DNA of 64,000 nt from Curtobacterium sp. L6-1 (GCF_018885305.1 NZ_CP076544.1:1860001-1924000); one strand, 5' to 3'; positions 25,176 through 33,915 are shown, numbered from the stretch's first letter. Notes: generated by a model from the letters alone, not told the origin. A program made the numbers and translations.

Positions 25176-26036
25176 CTACTTGCTGCTGATCCGCCGGTAC
25201 TTCGCCACCGCGCACGGCACGAACACCACGAGCATCACCGCGATCCCGACGAGCACCGTGGCGATCGGGTGCTGCATGGTCCAGATGTCCGGCACGGGCG
25301 CCGACCCCGCGTTGCCGAACAGCTGCCGCGCCGCCTGCACGAGCGACGACACCGGGTTCCACTCGGCGAACACCCGCAGCACGAGCGGCAGGGTGTCGCT
25401 CGGCACGAAGGCGTTCGACACGAAGGTCAGCGGGAACAGGATCATGAACGACGCGTTGTTGATGACCTCCGGCGTCTTCACGCTCATGCCGAGCAGCGCC
25501 ATCACCCAGCTGAACGCGTAGCTGAAGAGCAGCAGGAGCGCGAGGCCGCCGAGGAACTCGAGGGGTGAGGACTGCACCCGCCAGCCGACCGCCAGACCGG
25601 TCGCCATCATGATCACCATCGAGATGCCGTTGAGCACGAGGTCCGACGCCGTCCGGCCGACCAGCACCGCCGAGGCCGACATCGGCAGGGTCCGGAACCG
25701 GTCGATGAGCCCCTCCTTGAGGTCCTGCGCCATCGCCGACCCGGAGAACGTCGCCCCGAACACCACCGTCTGCGCGAAGATCCCCGCCATGAGGAACTGC
25801 GTGTAGTCGGTCCCCTGCACGCTGATCGCCCCGCCGTAGACCTGGCTGAACAGCAGCACGAACATGATCGGCTGCAGGACCGCGAACACGAGCATGTCCG
25901 GCGACCGCTTGATCTTGGTGAGGTTCCGCTTCGTGACGGTCCACCCGTCCTCGAACCACACCGCGACGGGTGACGTCACGACGACGGGCAGCTGCCGTCC
26001 GAGGGCGGTGTCCGTCGACGGGGTCGCGGCGGTCAC
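25176..26036 (-). CDS. ABC-2 type transporter permease (DrrB-like)
   Basis: A 286-residue membrane protein with six hydrophobic segments and the ABC-2 permease signature in the last third (SNAFVPSDTLPLVLRVFAEWNPVSSLV), matching daunorubicin-resistance DrrB-type permeases. The N-terminal cytoplasmic part contains the TKIKRSPDMLVFAVLQPIMF entry into TM1. GTG 26036 overlaps the ATPase stop as GTGA. With the upstream ATPase it should form an exporter for a hydrophobic compound, lipid or antibiotic; the substrate cannot be told. Confidence 0.9.
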   Translation of the reverse strand: MTAATPSTDTALGRQLPVVVTSPVAVWFEDGWTVTKRNLTKIKRSPDMLVFAVLQPIMFVLLFSQVYGGAISVQGTDYTQFLMAGIFAQTVVFGATFSGSAMAQDLKEGLIDRFRTLPMSASAVLVGRTASDLVLNGISMVIMMATGLAVGWRVQSSPLEFLGGLALLLLFSYAFSWVMALLGMSVKTPEVINNASFMILFPLTFVSNAFVPSDTLPLVLRVFAEWNPVSSLVQAARQLFGNAGSAPVPDIWTMQHPIATVLVGIAVMLVVFVPCAVAKYRRISSK

Positions 26037-27121
26037 CGGACCTCCTCCCGTCCGGCGGGACCGCCGACGCCGACACCGGTCCGGCCGTCGGCGCCGTCCC
26101 GGGGGCGCCCTCGCCGACCCCGCCGGGAGGCCCGCCCACCGTCGTCCCCGCCGGTCGCGTCGTCCGCGTCCTCCGTCGCGGCGTGTCCGGTGAGCCGGAG
26201 GAACACGTCGTCGAGGGTGGGTCGTCGCATGCCCGCGTCGTGCAGGTCGATGCCGGCCTCGCCCAGGTCGGCGAGGACACGCTGCAGGGCGGCCGGTCCG
26301 GCGTCCACGGCGATGCCCGCCGTGCGTCCGTCGCTGCTCGTCTCGACGTCGCCGATGCCGTACCGGCGGAGGACGGTCGACACCGCGTCGCCGTCGGCGG
26401 CGTCGACCAGGGTGACGACCACGCGGTGCCCGCCGACCTGCGCCTTGAGTTCGTCGGAGGTGCCCTCGGCGATGACCCGGCCGTCGTCGATCACGGCGAC
26501 GTCGTCGGCCAGCCGGTCGGCCTCCTCGAGGTACTGGGTGGTGAGCAGGACCGTCGTGCCGCCCGCCACCAGGTCCTCGATGACGCCCCAGAGCGCGAGA
26601 CGGCTCCGCGGGTCGAGGCCGGTCGTCGGCTCGTCGAGGAACAGCACCCGCGGGTTCATGACGAGCGCGCCGGCCAGGTCGATCCGCCGCCGCATGCCGC
26701 CCGAGAAGCCCTTGACCGGGCGGTCCCCGGCCTCGGCCAGCCCGAAGACGTCGACGAGTTCGTGGGCCCGCTCCCGCGCCGCCCGGCGACCCAGGTGGTA
26801 CAGCCGACCGATCATCTCGAGGTTCTCGACCCCGGTCAGGTTCTCGTCGACGGCGGCGTACTGCCCGGAGACGCCGATCGCGCGCCGGGTCGCCTGCGGG
26901 TCCGCGACGACGTCGACACCGGCGACGGTCGCCGACCCGGCGTCCGGTTCGACGAGGGTGGTGAGGACCTTGACGGTCGTGGTCTTGCCCGCACCGTTCG
27001 GTCCGAGCAGTGCGGTGACGGTGCCCTCGGGCACCGACAGGTCGAGGCCGGCCAGCGCGTGCACCGGCCCCGACGTCGATCGGTACGTCTTCGTGAGGCC
27101 CGAGGCCTCGATGATCGCCAT
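26033..27121 (-). CDS. ABC transporter ATP-binding protein (DrrA-like)
   Basis: A 362-residue ATPase. Walker A GPNGAGKTT near residue 39, Q-loop ISG-type segment VSGQYAAVDENLTG near 85, signature FSGGMRRRIDLAG near 139 and Walker B VLFLDEPTTGLDPRSR near 158. The C-terminal part has the DrrA-type regulatory domain (residues about 225-310, ending in RPTLDDVFLRLTGH). A further 50-residue Gly/Arg/Asp tail is low-complexity. The ATG has GGAGGAA upstream. It pairs with the permease by a 4-nt overlap. Confidence 0.93.
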   Translation of the reverse strand: MAIIEASGLTKTYRSTSGPVHALAGLDLSVPEGTVTALLGPNGAGKTTTVKVLTTLVEPDAGSATVAGVDVVADPQATRRAIGVSGQYAAVDENLTGVENLEMIGRLYHLGRRAARERAHELVDVFGLAEAGDRPVKGFSGGMRRRIDLAGALVMNPRVLFLDEPTTGLDPRSRLALWGVIEDLVAGGTTVLLTTQYLEEADRLADDVAVIDDGRVIAEGTSDELKAQVGGHRVVVTLVDAADGDAVSTVLRRYGIGDVETSSDGRTAGIAVDAGPAALQRVLADLGEAGIDLHDAGMRRPTLDDVFLRLTGHAATEDADDATGGDDGGRASRRGRRGRPRDGADGRTGVGVGGPAGREEVR

Positions 27122-27177
27122 GTCGTTCCTCCGTGACCGGCTGCGTCCTGCTGGGCCGGTGGCGGAACGGGCGTCAG

Positions 27178-27918
27178 TCAGACGTCGAAGTCACCACCAC
27201 CGAAGTCGCTGAAGCCCTGGTCGAACCCACCGCCGTCGGATGCTCCGCCGAGGTCGGACCCACCATCGCCCCAGGAGGCGTTCTCGTACCCGCCGCCGTC
27301 GGCCGCGCCGCCGTCACCGGATCCGTCACCAGTGTCCCCTGCACCGCCGTCGTCCGCACCCCCTGCATCGGTTCCACCGTCGAACGACCCGGGGTCGGGC
27401 AGGAACGCGCTCATCAGGGCCGACCCGATGACGTACCCGCCGACGGTGCCGAGGAGCGACGCCCCGAGCATGCCGCCGAAGCCCGGGCCCTGCCGGCCGC
27501 CGCCACCGATGCCGCCGAGCGACCGCTCCACGTACCCGGGCTGTCGCAGCTCGGACCGGGTTGCGGCCTGAGCGAGGGAGCGCGGGTCGTCGCCGCGCGG
27601 GGCCTCGCCGGCGGGGGCGGTCCGGGTGAACTCGTCGTAGACCATGCGGCGCTGGTCGGGGGTCAGCTGGGCGAAGGCCTCGGCGTGGACCTCCTCGATG
27701 CGCTCGGGCGGCGCGGTCCGGAGCAGGTAGCGGTACCGCTCGACGGCGCGCTCGTCCGCACCACCGGCCTGCTGCGGTGCGCCGTACGGCTGCTGCGGTG
27801 CGCCGGCGGGCTGCTGGTACGACTGCTGGCCGTACTGGTACCCCTGCTGCTGTCCGCCGCCGGGTCGTTGCTGGTCCGGACGCTCCTCGCGGCCGAGCAG
27901 ACGGTCGAGGAATCCCAT
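27178..27918 (-). CDS. Gln/Gly-rich protein of unknown function
   Basis: A 246-residue protein that I do not recognise by function. The N-terminus MGFLDRLLG is an amphipathic helix, followed by a Gln/Tyr/Pro-rich linker (residues 15-60) and an acidic folded segment with two helices (ERAVERYRYLLRTAPPERIEEVH; LTPDQRRMVYDEF, near 55-105). Next comes a glycine-rich hydrophobic stretch (GMLGASLLGTVGGYVIGSALM), then a Gly/Asp tail ending in GGGDFDV. Tail composition suggests disorder. The ATG 27918 has AAGGAG upstream. It is expressed alone, downstream of a TACCGT -10. Confidence 0.65.
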   Translation of the reverse strand: MGFLDRLLGREERPDQQRPGGGQQQGYQYGQQSYQQPAGAPQQPYGAPQQAGGADERAVERYRYLLRTAPPERIEEVHAEAFAQLTPDQRRMVYDEFTRTAPAGEAPRGDDPRSLAQAATRSELRQPGYVERSLGGIGGGGRQGPGFGGMLGASLLGTVGGYVIGSALMSAFLPDPGSFDGGTDAGGADDGGAGDTGDGSGDGGAADGGGYENASWGDGGSDLGGASDGGGFDQGFSDFGGGDFDV

Positions 27919-27958
27919 GTCGTGCTCCTTCGTGCGGACACCGTGCCCGCTGGCGCCC

Positions 27959-27964
27959 ACGGTA
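27959..27964 (-). promoter_or_regulatory. -10 element of the Gln/Gly-rich protein gene
   Basis: TACCGT on the minus strand lies about 40 nt before the ATG, leaving a leader with an AAGGAG site. Confidence 0.4.
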
Positions 27965-28017
27965 GGCACCCGCGGCCCCGGTTGACTGGGTGTGTGCTCA
28001 GGACCAGCCGCTGAGCG

Positions 28018-29592
28018 TCACCGCTCCTGCTCCGCACCGAGCAGCGCCGCGGACCAGAGCGCGGACAGCTCGTCGGCGGCGCCGGGGTGCGCCACCAGGA
28101 ACGGCGCCCCGACCGGTGGGAACTCCGACACCGCACCGGCCAGGGTCAGGACGACCCCGCCGGCCTCGTGGACGAGGAGCACCGCCGCGCCGTGGTCGAC
28201 CGGGTCGAACGCGGGCATGCATGCCCCGATCCCGCGCCCGGCGGCGACCTGGGCGATCGTCAGCGTGCCCGACCCCGGAACGCGGACCGAGCAGGACCGT
28301 GCGGCGAGCGCCGCCACGAACGCGGCGAACCCCGGCCAGGGACGGTGCCCGTCCAGCTCGGTGCCGACGACCGCGCCGGCGAGCGCCCGCGGGGTGTCGT
28401 CGAGGCGGAGCACCCGGTCGCGTTCGGTCGCGCCCCGGCCGCGCCGCGCCTCCAGGACCTCACCGCGCCACGGGTCGACGACGACCCCGACGAGCGGTCG
28501 ACCCGAGCGCGTCAGGCAGAGGGACGTGCTGGTCCACGGCACGCCGTTCGCCAGGTTCGTGCTGCCGTCGACGGGGTCCAGGTACCACCGGTGCTTGTCG
28601 CCCGGGGCCACGCCGTACTCCTCGCCCGTGAACCCGTGCTGGGGGAACGCCGCCCGGACCCGCCCCCGCACGTGCTGCTCGATCGACCGGTCGACGTCGG
28701 CCACCCGTGCGGCGGCGTTCCCGGCGTCGGTGTCGATGCGGTGCTCACGGGTGAAGGCGACGACCTCGTGCGCGATCCGGTGGGCCAGGGCCTGGGCGCG
28801 GCCGGCGACCTCGGGCTCGCTCGGCTCCCGGGACGGCACCGGCCAGCCGTCCCGCTCCGCGGCGGCGAGCACGGCGTGCACCGTGGCGACGTCCTGGGTC
28901 AGGAGCAGGTCCGCACCGAGGCGGCTGGCCCAGCGTGTGGGCTCCGGGTCGTCGACGGTCCACACCGCGACCGCGAGTCCGAGGGCGTGGGCGGCACGGA
29001 CGGTCGCGGGGGTGAGGAACGCGACGTCGAGGTCGAGCGTGGAGGGGCGGAGTGCCGCCAGGTGTGCGGCCGTCGGCGGTTCGAGGGCGTCCCACGGCAG
29101 CCACACGTCGGCCTCGGGCAGGAGCGCGCGCACGGCGGTCATCGCGGCCGCGCTCCCCCGCCAGGCGACCGGCACACCCGCCGTCGAACCACGCACGGTG
29201 TCGACCGCGGCGGCGGCGTCCTCCGGGTCCGCGACCCCGACCAGCAGCGTCGCCGAGCACCCCTCGAGCCGCTCGAGGACGGCGTCCAGGCGCGGGATGC
29301 GGTCCAGGCCGTTGCCGAGCCGGGCGACCTCGCACCACGGCACGTCGGCCACGCGGCGGGCGTCGCCCCACATCCGCCCGAGGGTGGCGTCGTGCAGCAG
29401 CACGGCGACGTCGTCCGCGGTCCGCCGCACGTCGACCGCGACGACGTCCGCGCCGAGCGCCTCCGCGACGGCGACGGCCGGCAGCGTGTTCTCGCGCCGG
29501 ACCCGCGGGGCACCGCGGGAGGCGACGATCCGTGGCGGGCGGATGCCGGGCCTCCCGGTCGTCACGGGTGCCGGGGTCTCGAGCGTCGTCAC
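28018..29592 (-). CDS. inositol monophosphatase fused to degenerate GDPD domain
   Basis: A 524-residue two-domain protein. Residues about 18-240 resemble a glycerophosphodiester phosphodiesterase, but the catalytic HRG reads SRG (near 25), the PENT motif reads RENT, and the ExD metal site reads AVD; only the LLHD motif keeps its His-Asp. Residues about 260-515 are an inositol-monophosphatase fold with intact motifs: GEEYG near 351, YLDPVDGSTNLANG near 363 and FDPVDHGAAVLLVHEAGG near 470. The phosphatase half should be active with Mg2+; the GDPD half probably not. GTG 29592 has GACGAT 6 nt upstream. Confidence 0.82.
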   Translation of the reverse strand: MTTLETPAPVTTGRPGIRPPRIVASRGAPRVRRENTLPAVAVAEALGADVVAVDVRRTADDVAVLLHDATLGRMWGDARRVADVPWCEVARLGNGLDRIPRLDAVLERLEGCSATLLVGVADPEDAAAAVDTVRGSTAGVPVAWRGSAAAMTAVRALLPEADVWLPWDALEPPTAAHLAALRPSTLDLDVAFLTPATVRAAHALGLAVAVWTVDDPEPTRWASRLGADLLLTQDVATVHAVLAAAERDGWPVPSREPSEPEVAGRAQALAHRIAHEVVAFTREHRIDTDAGNAAARVADVDRSIEQHVRGRVRAAFPQHGFTGEEYGVAPGDKHRWYLDPVDGSTNLANGVPWTSTSLCLTRSGRPLVGVVVDPWRGEVLEARRGRGATERDRVLRLDDTPRALAGAVVGTELDGHRPWPGFAAFVAALAARSCSVRVPGSGTLTIAQVAAGRGIGACMPAFDPVDHGAAVLLVHEAGGVVLTLAGAVSEFPPVGAPFLVAHPGAADELSALWSAALLGAEQER

Positions 29593-29598
29593 CGGTCC

Positions 29599-29604
29599 AT
29601 CGTC
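29599..29604 (-). promoter_or_regulatory. GDPD-IMPase gene -10, leaderless spacing
   Basis: GACGAT on the minus strand ends 6 nt before the GTG. Confidence 0.4.
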
Positions 29605-29673
29605 GGAGGGCCGGCCCAACGGAGCGTGACGCGGCGGTGAACAGCCGGGGCGCGCCTGCGGCGCCGGGCCTGC

Positions 29674-29679
29674 GAGGAT
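29674..29679 (+). promoter_or_regulatory. DUF3054 gene -10, leaderless spacing
   Basis: GAGGAT ends 6 nt before the GTG at 29686. Confidence 0.4.
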
Positions 29680-29685
29680 GGAGGC

Positions 29686-30105
29686 GTGGAGACCCGTACC
29701 CGTGCCTGGCTCGCAGCCGTCGTCGACGTCGTGCTCATCGTGGCGTTCGCGGTGATCGGCCGCAGTTCGCACGGCGAGGCGTTCGCCCCGCTCGGCCTGT
29801 GGACGACGGCGTACCCGTTCCTGGCGGGGTGGGCCCTCGCGTTCGTCGTGACGCGGGCGTGGCGTCGTCCGTTCGCCGTCTGGCCGACCGGCGTCGTCGC
29901 GTGGCTGCTGACCGTCGCCGTCGGCATGGCGCTCCGCGTCGCGACCGGGCAGGGCGTCGTGGACGGGAACCCGCTGCCGGTGTCGTTCGTGATCGTGGCG
30001 ACGATCGTCCTCGGGGTGTTCCTGGTCGGGTGGCGGCTCGTGGCCCGGCTCGTGGTGCGGTCGCGGTCCCGTCGCGGTGGCGCTCGGGACGCAGCCGGGC
30101 GCTAG
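29686..30105 (+). CDS. DUF3054 membrane protein
   Basis: A 139-residue integral membrane protein with four hydrophobic segments (near 10-25, 42-58, 68-84, 101-120). The pattern DVVLIVAFAVIGRSSHGEA, TAYPFLAGWALAF, WPTGVVAWLLTVAVGMALR and FVIVATIVLGVFLVGWR matches the actinobacterial DUF3054 family, whose function is unknown. The C-terminus is Arg-rich and cytoplasmic by the positive-inside rule. Its stop overlaps the stop of the convergent gene by 4 nt (CTAG), so the two genes lack any terminator between them. Confidence 0.85.
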   Translation: METRTRAWLAAVVDVVLIVAFAVIGRSSHGEAFAPLGLWTTAYPFLAGWALAFVVTRAWRRPFAVWPTGVVAWLLTVAVGMALRVATGQGVVDGNPLPVSFVIVATIVLGVFLVGWRLVARLVVRSRSRRGGARDAAGR

Positions 30106-30755
30106 AAGAGTCCGCCGCGCGGACCGTCGTCGGGCCCGTCGAGCCCGCGGAACATGTCGGACACGAGCGCCGCGATCTGCGGCTCGACCAGGCGTTCGAC
30201 GGCCTCGGTGATCCGCTCCCGGTGGTCGATCAGCGCCAGGCAGACGGCTGTCCCGGTCGCGCGTGCGCACTCGTCCGACAGGTCGATCTCGTGGCGGAGT
30301 GCCGCCTTGGCCTCGTCGGAGAGCGGCTCACGCGGCTCCTGCGCGCTCGCCCCGGTGCCGGCCAGCTCGCCCAGCGTGAACAGGAAGGGCGCACCGGGCT
30401 GCGGCTGCGGGTCGACGTCGAGGCCCTGGAACTCCGGGGACAGCCCCTCGGCCGGCTGGTACCCGGCGTGCCGCTTCCGGGCCGCGGCCCGCTCGAGCTC
30501 GCGGTGCAGCAGCGGCAGGTTCTTCGCCGTGTAGTCGTCGACCGCGTCCTCGACGATGCTCGACATCCGGCCGATCAGCGCGTGTTGCACGGGGTGCGGG
30601 ACGTCGGGGCCGAACCCCGCCGCGACCGCGATCGGCGACCCGGTGCAGCGGCGGCAGATCCGGGTGCGCGGCCGGGCCGAGCCGATCTGCCAGCGCGGCA
30701 GCCAGCGCAGCCAGACGTCGACGGCGTTGCGCACGCGTCCGTCGATGCCGTCCAT
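30102..30755 (-). CDS. uncharacterised actinobacterial protein with CRRC motif
   Basis: A 217-residue soluble protein that I do not recognise. The N-terminus contains a Trp-rich basic segment (VDVWLRWLPRW), then RPRTRICRRCTGSPIAVAAG near residues 29-48, whose CxxC pair could bind metal. The middle is helical (IGRMSSIVEDAVDDYTAKNLPLLHREL, in two stretches), and the last third is acidic-helical. There is no signal peptide or membrane helix. It runs convergent to the DUF3054 gene and is followed upstream by a 24-bp repeat array. Function unknown. Confidence 0.65.
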   Translation of the reverse strand: MDGIDGRVRNAVDVWLRWLPRWQIGSARPRTRICRRCTGSPIAVAAGFGPDVPHPVQHALIGRMSSIVEDAVDDYTAKNLPLLHRELERAAARKRHAGYQPAEGLSPEFQGLDVDPQPQPGAPFLFTLGELAGTGASAQEPREPLSDEAKAALRHEIDLSDECARATGTAVCLALIDHRERITEAVERLVEPQIAALVSDMFRGLDGPDDGPRGGLF

Positions 30756-30792
30756 CCCGCCAGCGTAGGCGGCGCGCCCGGGATCCGCGCCG

Positions 30793-30888
30793 AGGCGCGG
30801 GGCGCGTCCGGACGGGAGGCGCGGGGCGCGTCGAGACGGCAGGCGCAGGGCGCGTCGAGACGGGAGGCGCGGGGCGCGTCCGTCGGAC
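30793..30888. repeat. 24-bp tandem repeat, four copies
   Basis: Units start at 30793, 30817, 30841 and 30865, each close to AGGCGCGGGGCGCGTC plus eight variable bases. The 180-nt gap 30756-30935 contains little else. Confidence 0.9.
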
Positions 30889-30935
30889 CGGCGTCGGGCC
30901 TGCTGTCGGTCGGCCGGGTCCGGTCCGGCTCTGCG

Positions 30936-31871
30936 TCAGACGGGTTCGGTGACGAAGTCGATCAGTTCCTCGACCCGGCCGAGCAGCTGCGGCTCGAGGT
31001 CCGCGAAGGTCCGCACCTGTCCGAGGATGCGCTGCCACGCCCGCGCGATGTCGGCCTGCTCCGCGTGCGGCCACCCGAGCGCCTGGCAGATGCCCGCCTT
31101 CCACTCGATCGTCCGCGGGATGACCGGCCACTCGCGCAGGCCCACGCGCGCGGGCTTCACCGACTGCCAGACGTCCACGAACGGGTGCCCCACGACGAGC
31201 ACGTGCGCACCCCACTTGCCGCGCATCACGGCGTCGGCGAAGCGGGACTCCTTCGAGCCCGGCACGAGGTGGTCCACGAGCACCCCGACGCGGCGCTCCC
31301 GGGTCGGTCGGAAGTCGTCGAGCACGTCCGCCAGGTTGTCGACGCCGGAGAGCTCCTCGACGACGACGCCCTCGACCCGGAGGTCCGCGCCCCACACCTT
31401 CTCGACGAGTTCGGCGTCGTGCTTGCCCTCGACCATGATCCGCGAGGGCAGCGCCACGCGGGCCCGCTGCTGCTCGACCGCGAACGATCCCGACGCGGTG
31501 CGGAGGCGACCGCCGTCGGAGGCGTGCCGGACCGCCGGGGCCGCTCCGGGCCTCCCGGCCGCACCGCCGGGACCGGACCGGGGTGCCGGCGCTGCCCCGG
31601 CCGGACGGCCGACCGGCGCCTGCGGCCGCGTGAGCGTGACGAGCTCGCCCTCGAGCAGGAACTGCCCGACGAAGGGGAAGGACCGGGTGCGGCCCTTCCA
31701 GTCCTCGAGGGCGACGTTCCCCGCCTCGAGGCCGACGACGGCGCCCGCCCACCCGGAGTCCGGGTCCTCGAGCACCATGTCACGCTCGAGCGGCACCTGC
31801 CGCACCTTCTTCACGCCCCGCGAGCGCCAGTCGCCCGAGAGCACGTCGCTGCCGTACCGGTCCTCGTCCAC
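30936..31871 (-). CDS. DUF3097 family protein
   Basis: A 311-residue protein of the actinobacterial DUF3097 family. The start VDEDRYGSDVLSGDWR is family-typical. After an N-terminal beta-rich part and a Pro/Gly/Ala linker (near 85-130), the C-terminal half has IMVEGKHDAELVEKVWG near 145-161 and VGVLVDHLVPGSKE near 196, which resemble Toprim-type Glu and DxD motifs, so nucleic-acid processing is possible; this is inference. GTG 31871 is chosen because TACGCT lies exactly 7 nt upstream; GTG 31877 or ATG 31931 would add 2 or 20 residues. Confidence 0.82.
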   Translation of the reverse strand: MDEDRYGSDVLSGDWRSRGVKKVRQVPLERDMVLEDPDSGWAGAVVGLEAGNVALEDWKGRTRSFPFVGQFLLEGELVTLTRPQAPVGRPAGAAPAPRSGPGGAAGRPGAAPAVRHASDGGRLRTASGSFAVEQQRARVALPSRIMVEGKHDAELVEKVWGADLRVEGVVVEELSGVDNLADVLDDFRPTRERRVGVLVDHLVPGSKESRFADAVMRGKWGAHVLVVGHPFVDVWQSVKPARVGLREWPVIPRTIEWKAGICQALGWPHAEQADIARAWQRILGQVRTFADLEPQLLGRVEELIDFVTEPV

Positions 31872-31878
31872 CCGCACG

Positions 31879-31884
31879 AGCGTA
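31879..31884 (-). promoter_or_regulatory. DUF3097 gene -10, leaderless spacing
   Basis: TACGCT on the minus strand, 7 nt before GTG 31871. Confidence 0.55.
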
Positions 31885-31993
31885 CTGTCGAGGGGTCCCG
31901 CAACGGCGCCGGCAGACGGCGCGTTCCCCACGCTCCGTCACCCGGTGCGTCCCCGCGCGCCGGTACGAACACCCGCAACCGAAAGGCAGCCCC

Positions 31994-33046
31994 GTGCGCG
32001 CAGCAGTCATCCACGCCCCTCGCGACGTCCGCGTCGAGGAGCGCGACACCCCCGAGGTCCTCGCCCCCACCGACGCCGTCGTCCGCGTCGTCGCCGCCTG
32101 CGTCTGCGGGTCGGACCTGTGGCCCTACCGCGGCGTCCGCGACACGAAGGAGCCGCGTGCGATCGGCCACGAGTTCGTCGGCGTCGTCGAGCACGTCGGC
32201 GACGCGGCCGGGTCGCTCCGTCGGGGCGACTTCGTCATCGCGCCGTTCACCACGAACGACGGCACCTGCCAGGCGTGCGCCCACGGCATGACGAGCGGCT
32301 GCGACCACGGCTCGACGTTCGGCGTCACCCCGGACGCGTACGGACTGCCGCTCGGCGGCGCCCAGGCCGAGTACGTCCGCGTGCCCGACGCCGCGACCAC
32401 GCTCGTCGGCGTGCCCGGCCCCGTGGACGACGCCCTGGTGCCCTCGCTCCTCACCCTGTCCGACGTGTTCTCCACCGGACACCACGCCGCGGTCTCCGCC
32501 GGTGTCGGCCCGGGCAAGACCGTCGTCGTGGTCGGCGACGGTGCCGTCGGCCTCTCCGCGGTGCTCGCGGCGAAGCGCCTGGGCGCCGATCGGATCATCG
32601 CGATGAGCCGGCACGCCGACCGCCAGGCGCTCGCGCGTGACTTCGGGGCGAGCGACATCGTCGACACCCGCGGCGACGAGGGCGTGCAGGCCGTGCGCGA
32701 CCTGCTCGACGGGGACCTGGCCGACTGCGCACTCGAGGCCGTCGGGACCGCGGAGAGCATGGACCAGGCCCTGCGCGTCGTCCGCCCGGGCGGTGCCGTC
32801 GGGTACGTCGGCGTGCCCGCAGGCGACCCCGAGCTGCCGATGCCGTTCCTGTTCGCGAAGAACATCACGGTCGGCGGCGGCATGGCCCCGGCGCGGGCCT
32901 ACATCGAGGAGCTGCTGCCCGACGTGCTCTCGGGTGCGATCGACCCGGGCCGCGTGTTCGACCTGGAGCTGCCGCTCGAGGACGCCGCCGAGGCCTACGC
33001 GGCGATGGACGAGCGCCGCGCGATCAAGGTGCTGCTGCGCCCGTAG
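31994..33046 (+). CDS. zinc-dependent alcohol dehydrogenase
   Basis: A 350-residue medium-chain dehydrogenase. Catalytic zinc ligands are Cys in VCGSDLWPYRG near residue 39 and His-Glu in AIGHEFVGVVEHVG near 57-70. The structural-zinc loop is partly kept (TCQACAHGMTSGCDHG near 91). The Rossmann motif GDGAVG lies near 177, followed by AKRLGADRIIAMSRH with no acidic residue after the second strand, which suggests NADP. The GTG follows GAAAGG. It is monocistronic and divergent from the DUF3097 gene. Substrate unknown. Confidence 0.9.
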   Translation: MRAAVIHAPRDVRVEERDTPEVLAPTDAVVRVVAACVCGSDLWPYRGVRDTKEPRAIGHEFVGVVEHVGDAAGSLRRGDFVIAPFTTNDGTCQACAHGMTSGCDHGSTFGVTPDAYGLPLGGAQAEYVRVPDAATTLVGVPGPVDDALVPSLLTLSDVFSTGHHAAVSAGVGPGKTVVVVGDGAVGLSAVLAAKRLGADRIIAMSRHADRQALARDFGASDIVDTRGDEGVQAVRDLLDGDLADCALEAVGTAESMDQALRVVRPGGAVGYVGVPAGDPELPMPFLFAKNITVGGGMAPARAYIEELLPDVLSGAIDPGRVFDLELPLEDAAEAYAAMDERRAIKVLLRP

Positions 33047-33091
33047 CGCCGTGCTGGTGCGGCGCCGGCGCGGCGCTGGCCGGAGTCCTGC

Positions 33092-33142
33092 GCGAGAGCG
33101 ACAGTCTGCCGTGGGAGATCCGCCGCGGACTGTCGCTTTCGC
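33092..33142. terminator. 15-bp stem hairpin downstream of alcohol dehydrogenase
   Basis: Arms 33092-33106 and 33128-33142 pair over 15 bp with one G-T pair (core AGCGACAGTC with GACTGTCGCT), with a 21-nt loop. It may be a terminator or a REP-type element, since the arm looks repeat-like. Confidence 0.55.
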
Positions 33143-33160
33143 GTACCAACTCGCGCGCGG

Positions 33161-33213
33161 GCGTGTGCGGGCGGGCGGGCACGGGCGGGCGGGCACGGGC
33201 GGGCGTGTGCGGG
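33161..33213. repeat. GGGCGGGC-rich tandem repeat
   Basis: Two GGCGGGCGGGCACG units flanked by two GTGTGCGGGCG units, just before the stop of the minus-strand methyltransferase. Confidence 0.75.
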
Positions 33214-33222
33214 CGCCTGCGC

Positions 33223-33915
33223 TCAGCCGCGCACCGCGAGCACCCGGTGCGGCGCGACCGCCTCGGCACGCCATCCCCGCGGCAGCACGGCGGCGAGCTC
33301 CGGCTGCGTGAAGCTCCGGCGGATGGACCGCAACCCGTCCTCGCGGATGAAGGTCCCGGCGGAGACGAGCGGGGAGCCCAGCGCGTACAGCCGGTAGGCC
33401 GCGCGCGATCGCCGGATGTCCGAGTGCACGCTCCGCGCCGTGGCCAGCTCCGCCGAGTCGTGCAGGAACGCGGCGCGCTCGGCGTCGTCGAGGTGGTGCA
33501 GCACGTGGTTCGACACGACCACGTCGAAGCGCTGCCCCGCGGCCACCAGGTCGGCGCTCGACTCCGTGCGGAAGGTCACGCCGGTCGTCCGGTGACGCTC
33601 GGCCGCGGCGATCGCGCGGGGGTCGGGGTCGACGCCGACGACCTCCAGGTCGAACCCGTCGCTGCTCGCCCACCGCGTCAGGGAGCGCGCGAGGTCACCG
33701 CCGCCGCAACCGAGGTCGAGCACACGCGCTCGTCCGGCCGCCGGCAGCGCGGGGACGACGTGCGTCCGCCAGACCGACCGCCAGCCGCTCACCGCCGCGT
33801 TCACGACGGCGAAGCGGCGGAACGTCCGGTCGAGGGTCGCCGGGTCGCAGTCCGGGTCGTCCATCAGCTCGCGCAGGTCGACCGCGCGGGTGGACAGGTC
33901 GATCCGTCCGGTCAC
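33223..33915 (-). CDS. SAM-dependent methyltransferase linked to type III PKS
   Basis: A 230-residue class I methyltransferase. Motif I VLDLGCGGGDLARSL lies near residues 64-78, an acidic post-I VVGVDPDPR near 93, and NHVLHHLDD near 136. The start overlaps the type III polyketide synthase stop as ATGA, so the two are translationally coupled. Such pairs in actinobacteria and Bacillus (bpsA-bpsB-like) make and methylate alkylresorcinols or alkylpyrones; the exact product here is inference. No UbiA or oxidoreductase accompanies them. Confidence 0.87.
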   Translation of the reverse strand: MTGRIDLSTRAVDLRELMDDPDCDPATLDRTFRRFAVVNAAVSGWRSVWRTHVVPALPAAGRARVLDLGCGGGDLARSLTRWASSDGFDLEVVGVDPDPRAIAAAERHRTTGVTFRTESSADLVAAGQRFDVVVSNHVLHHLDDAERAAFLHDSAELATARSVHSDIRRSRAAYRLYALGSPLVSAGTFIREDGLRSIRRSFTQPELAAVLPRGWRAEAVAPHRVLAVRG

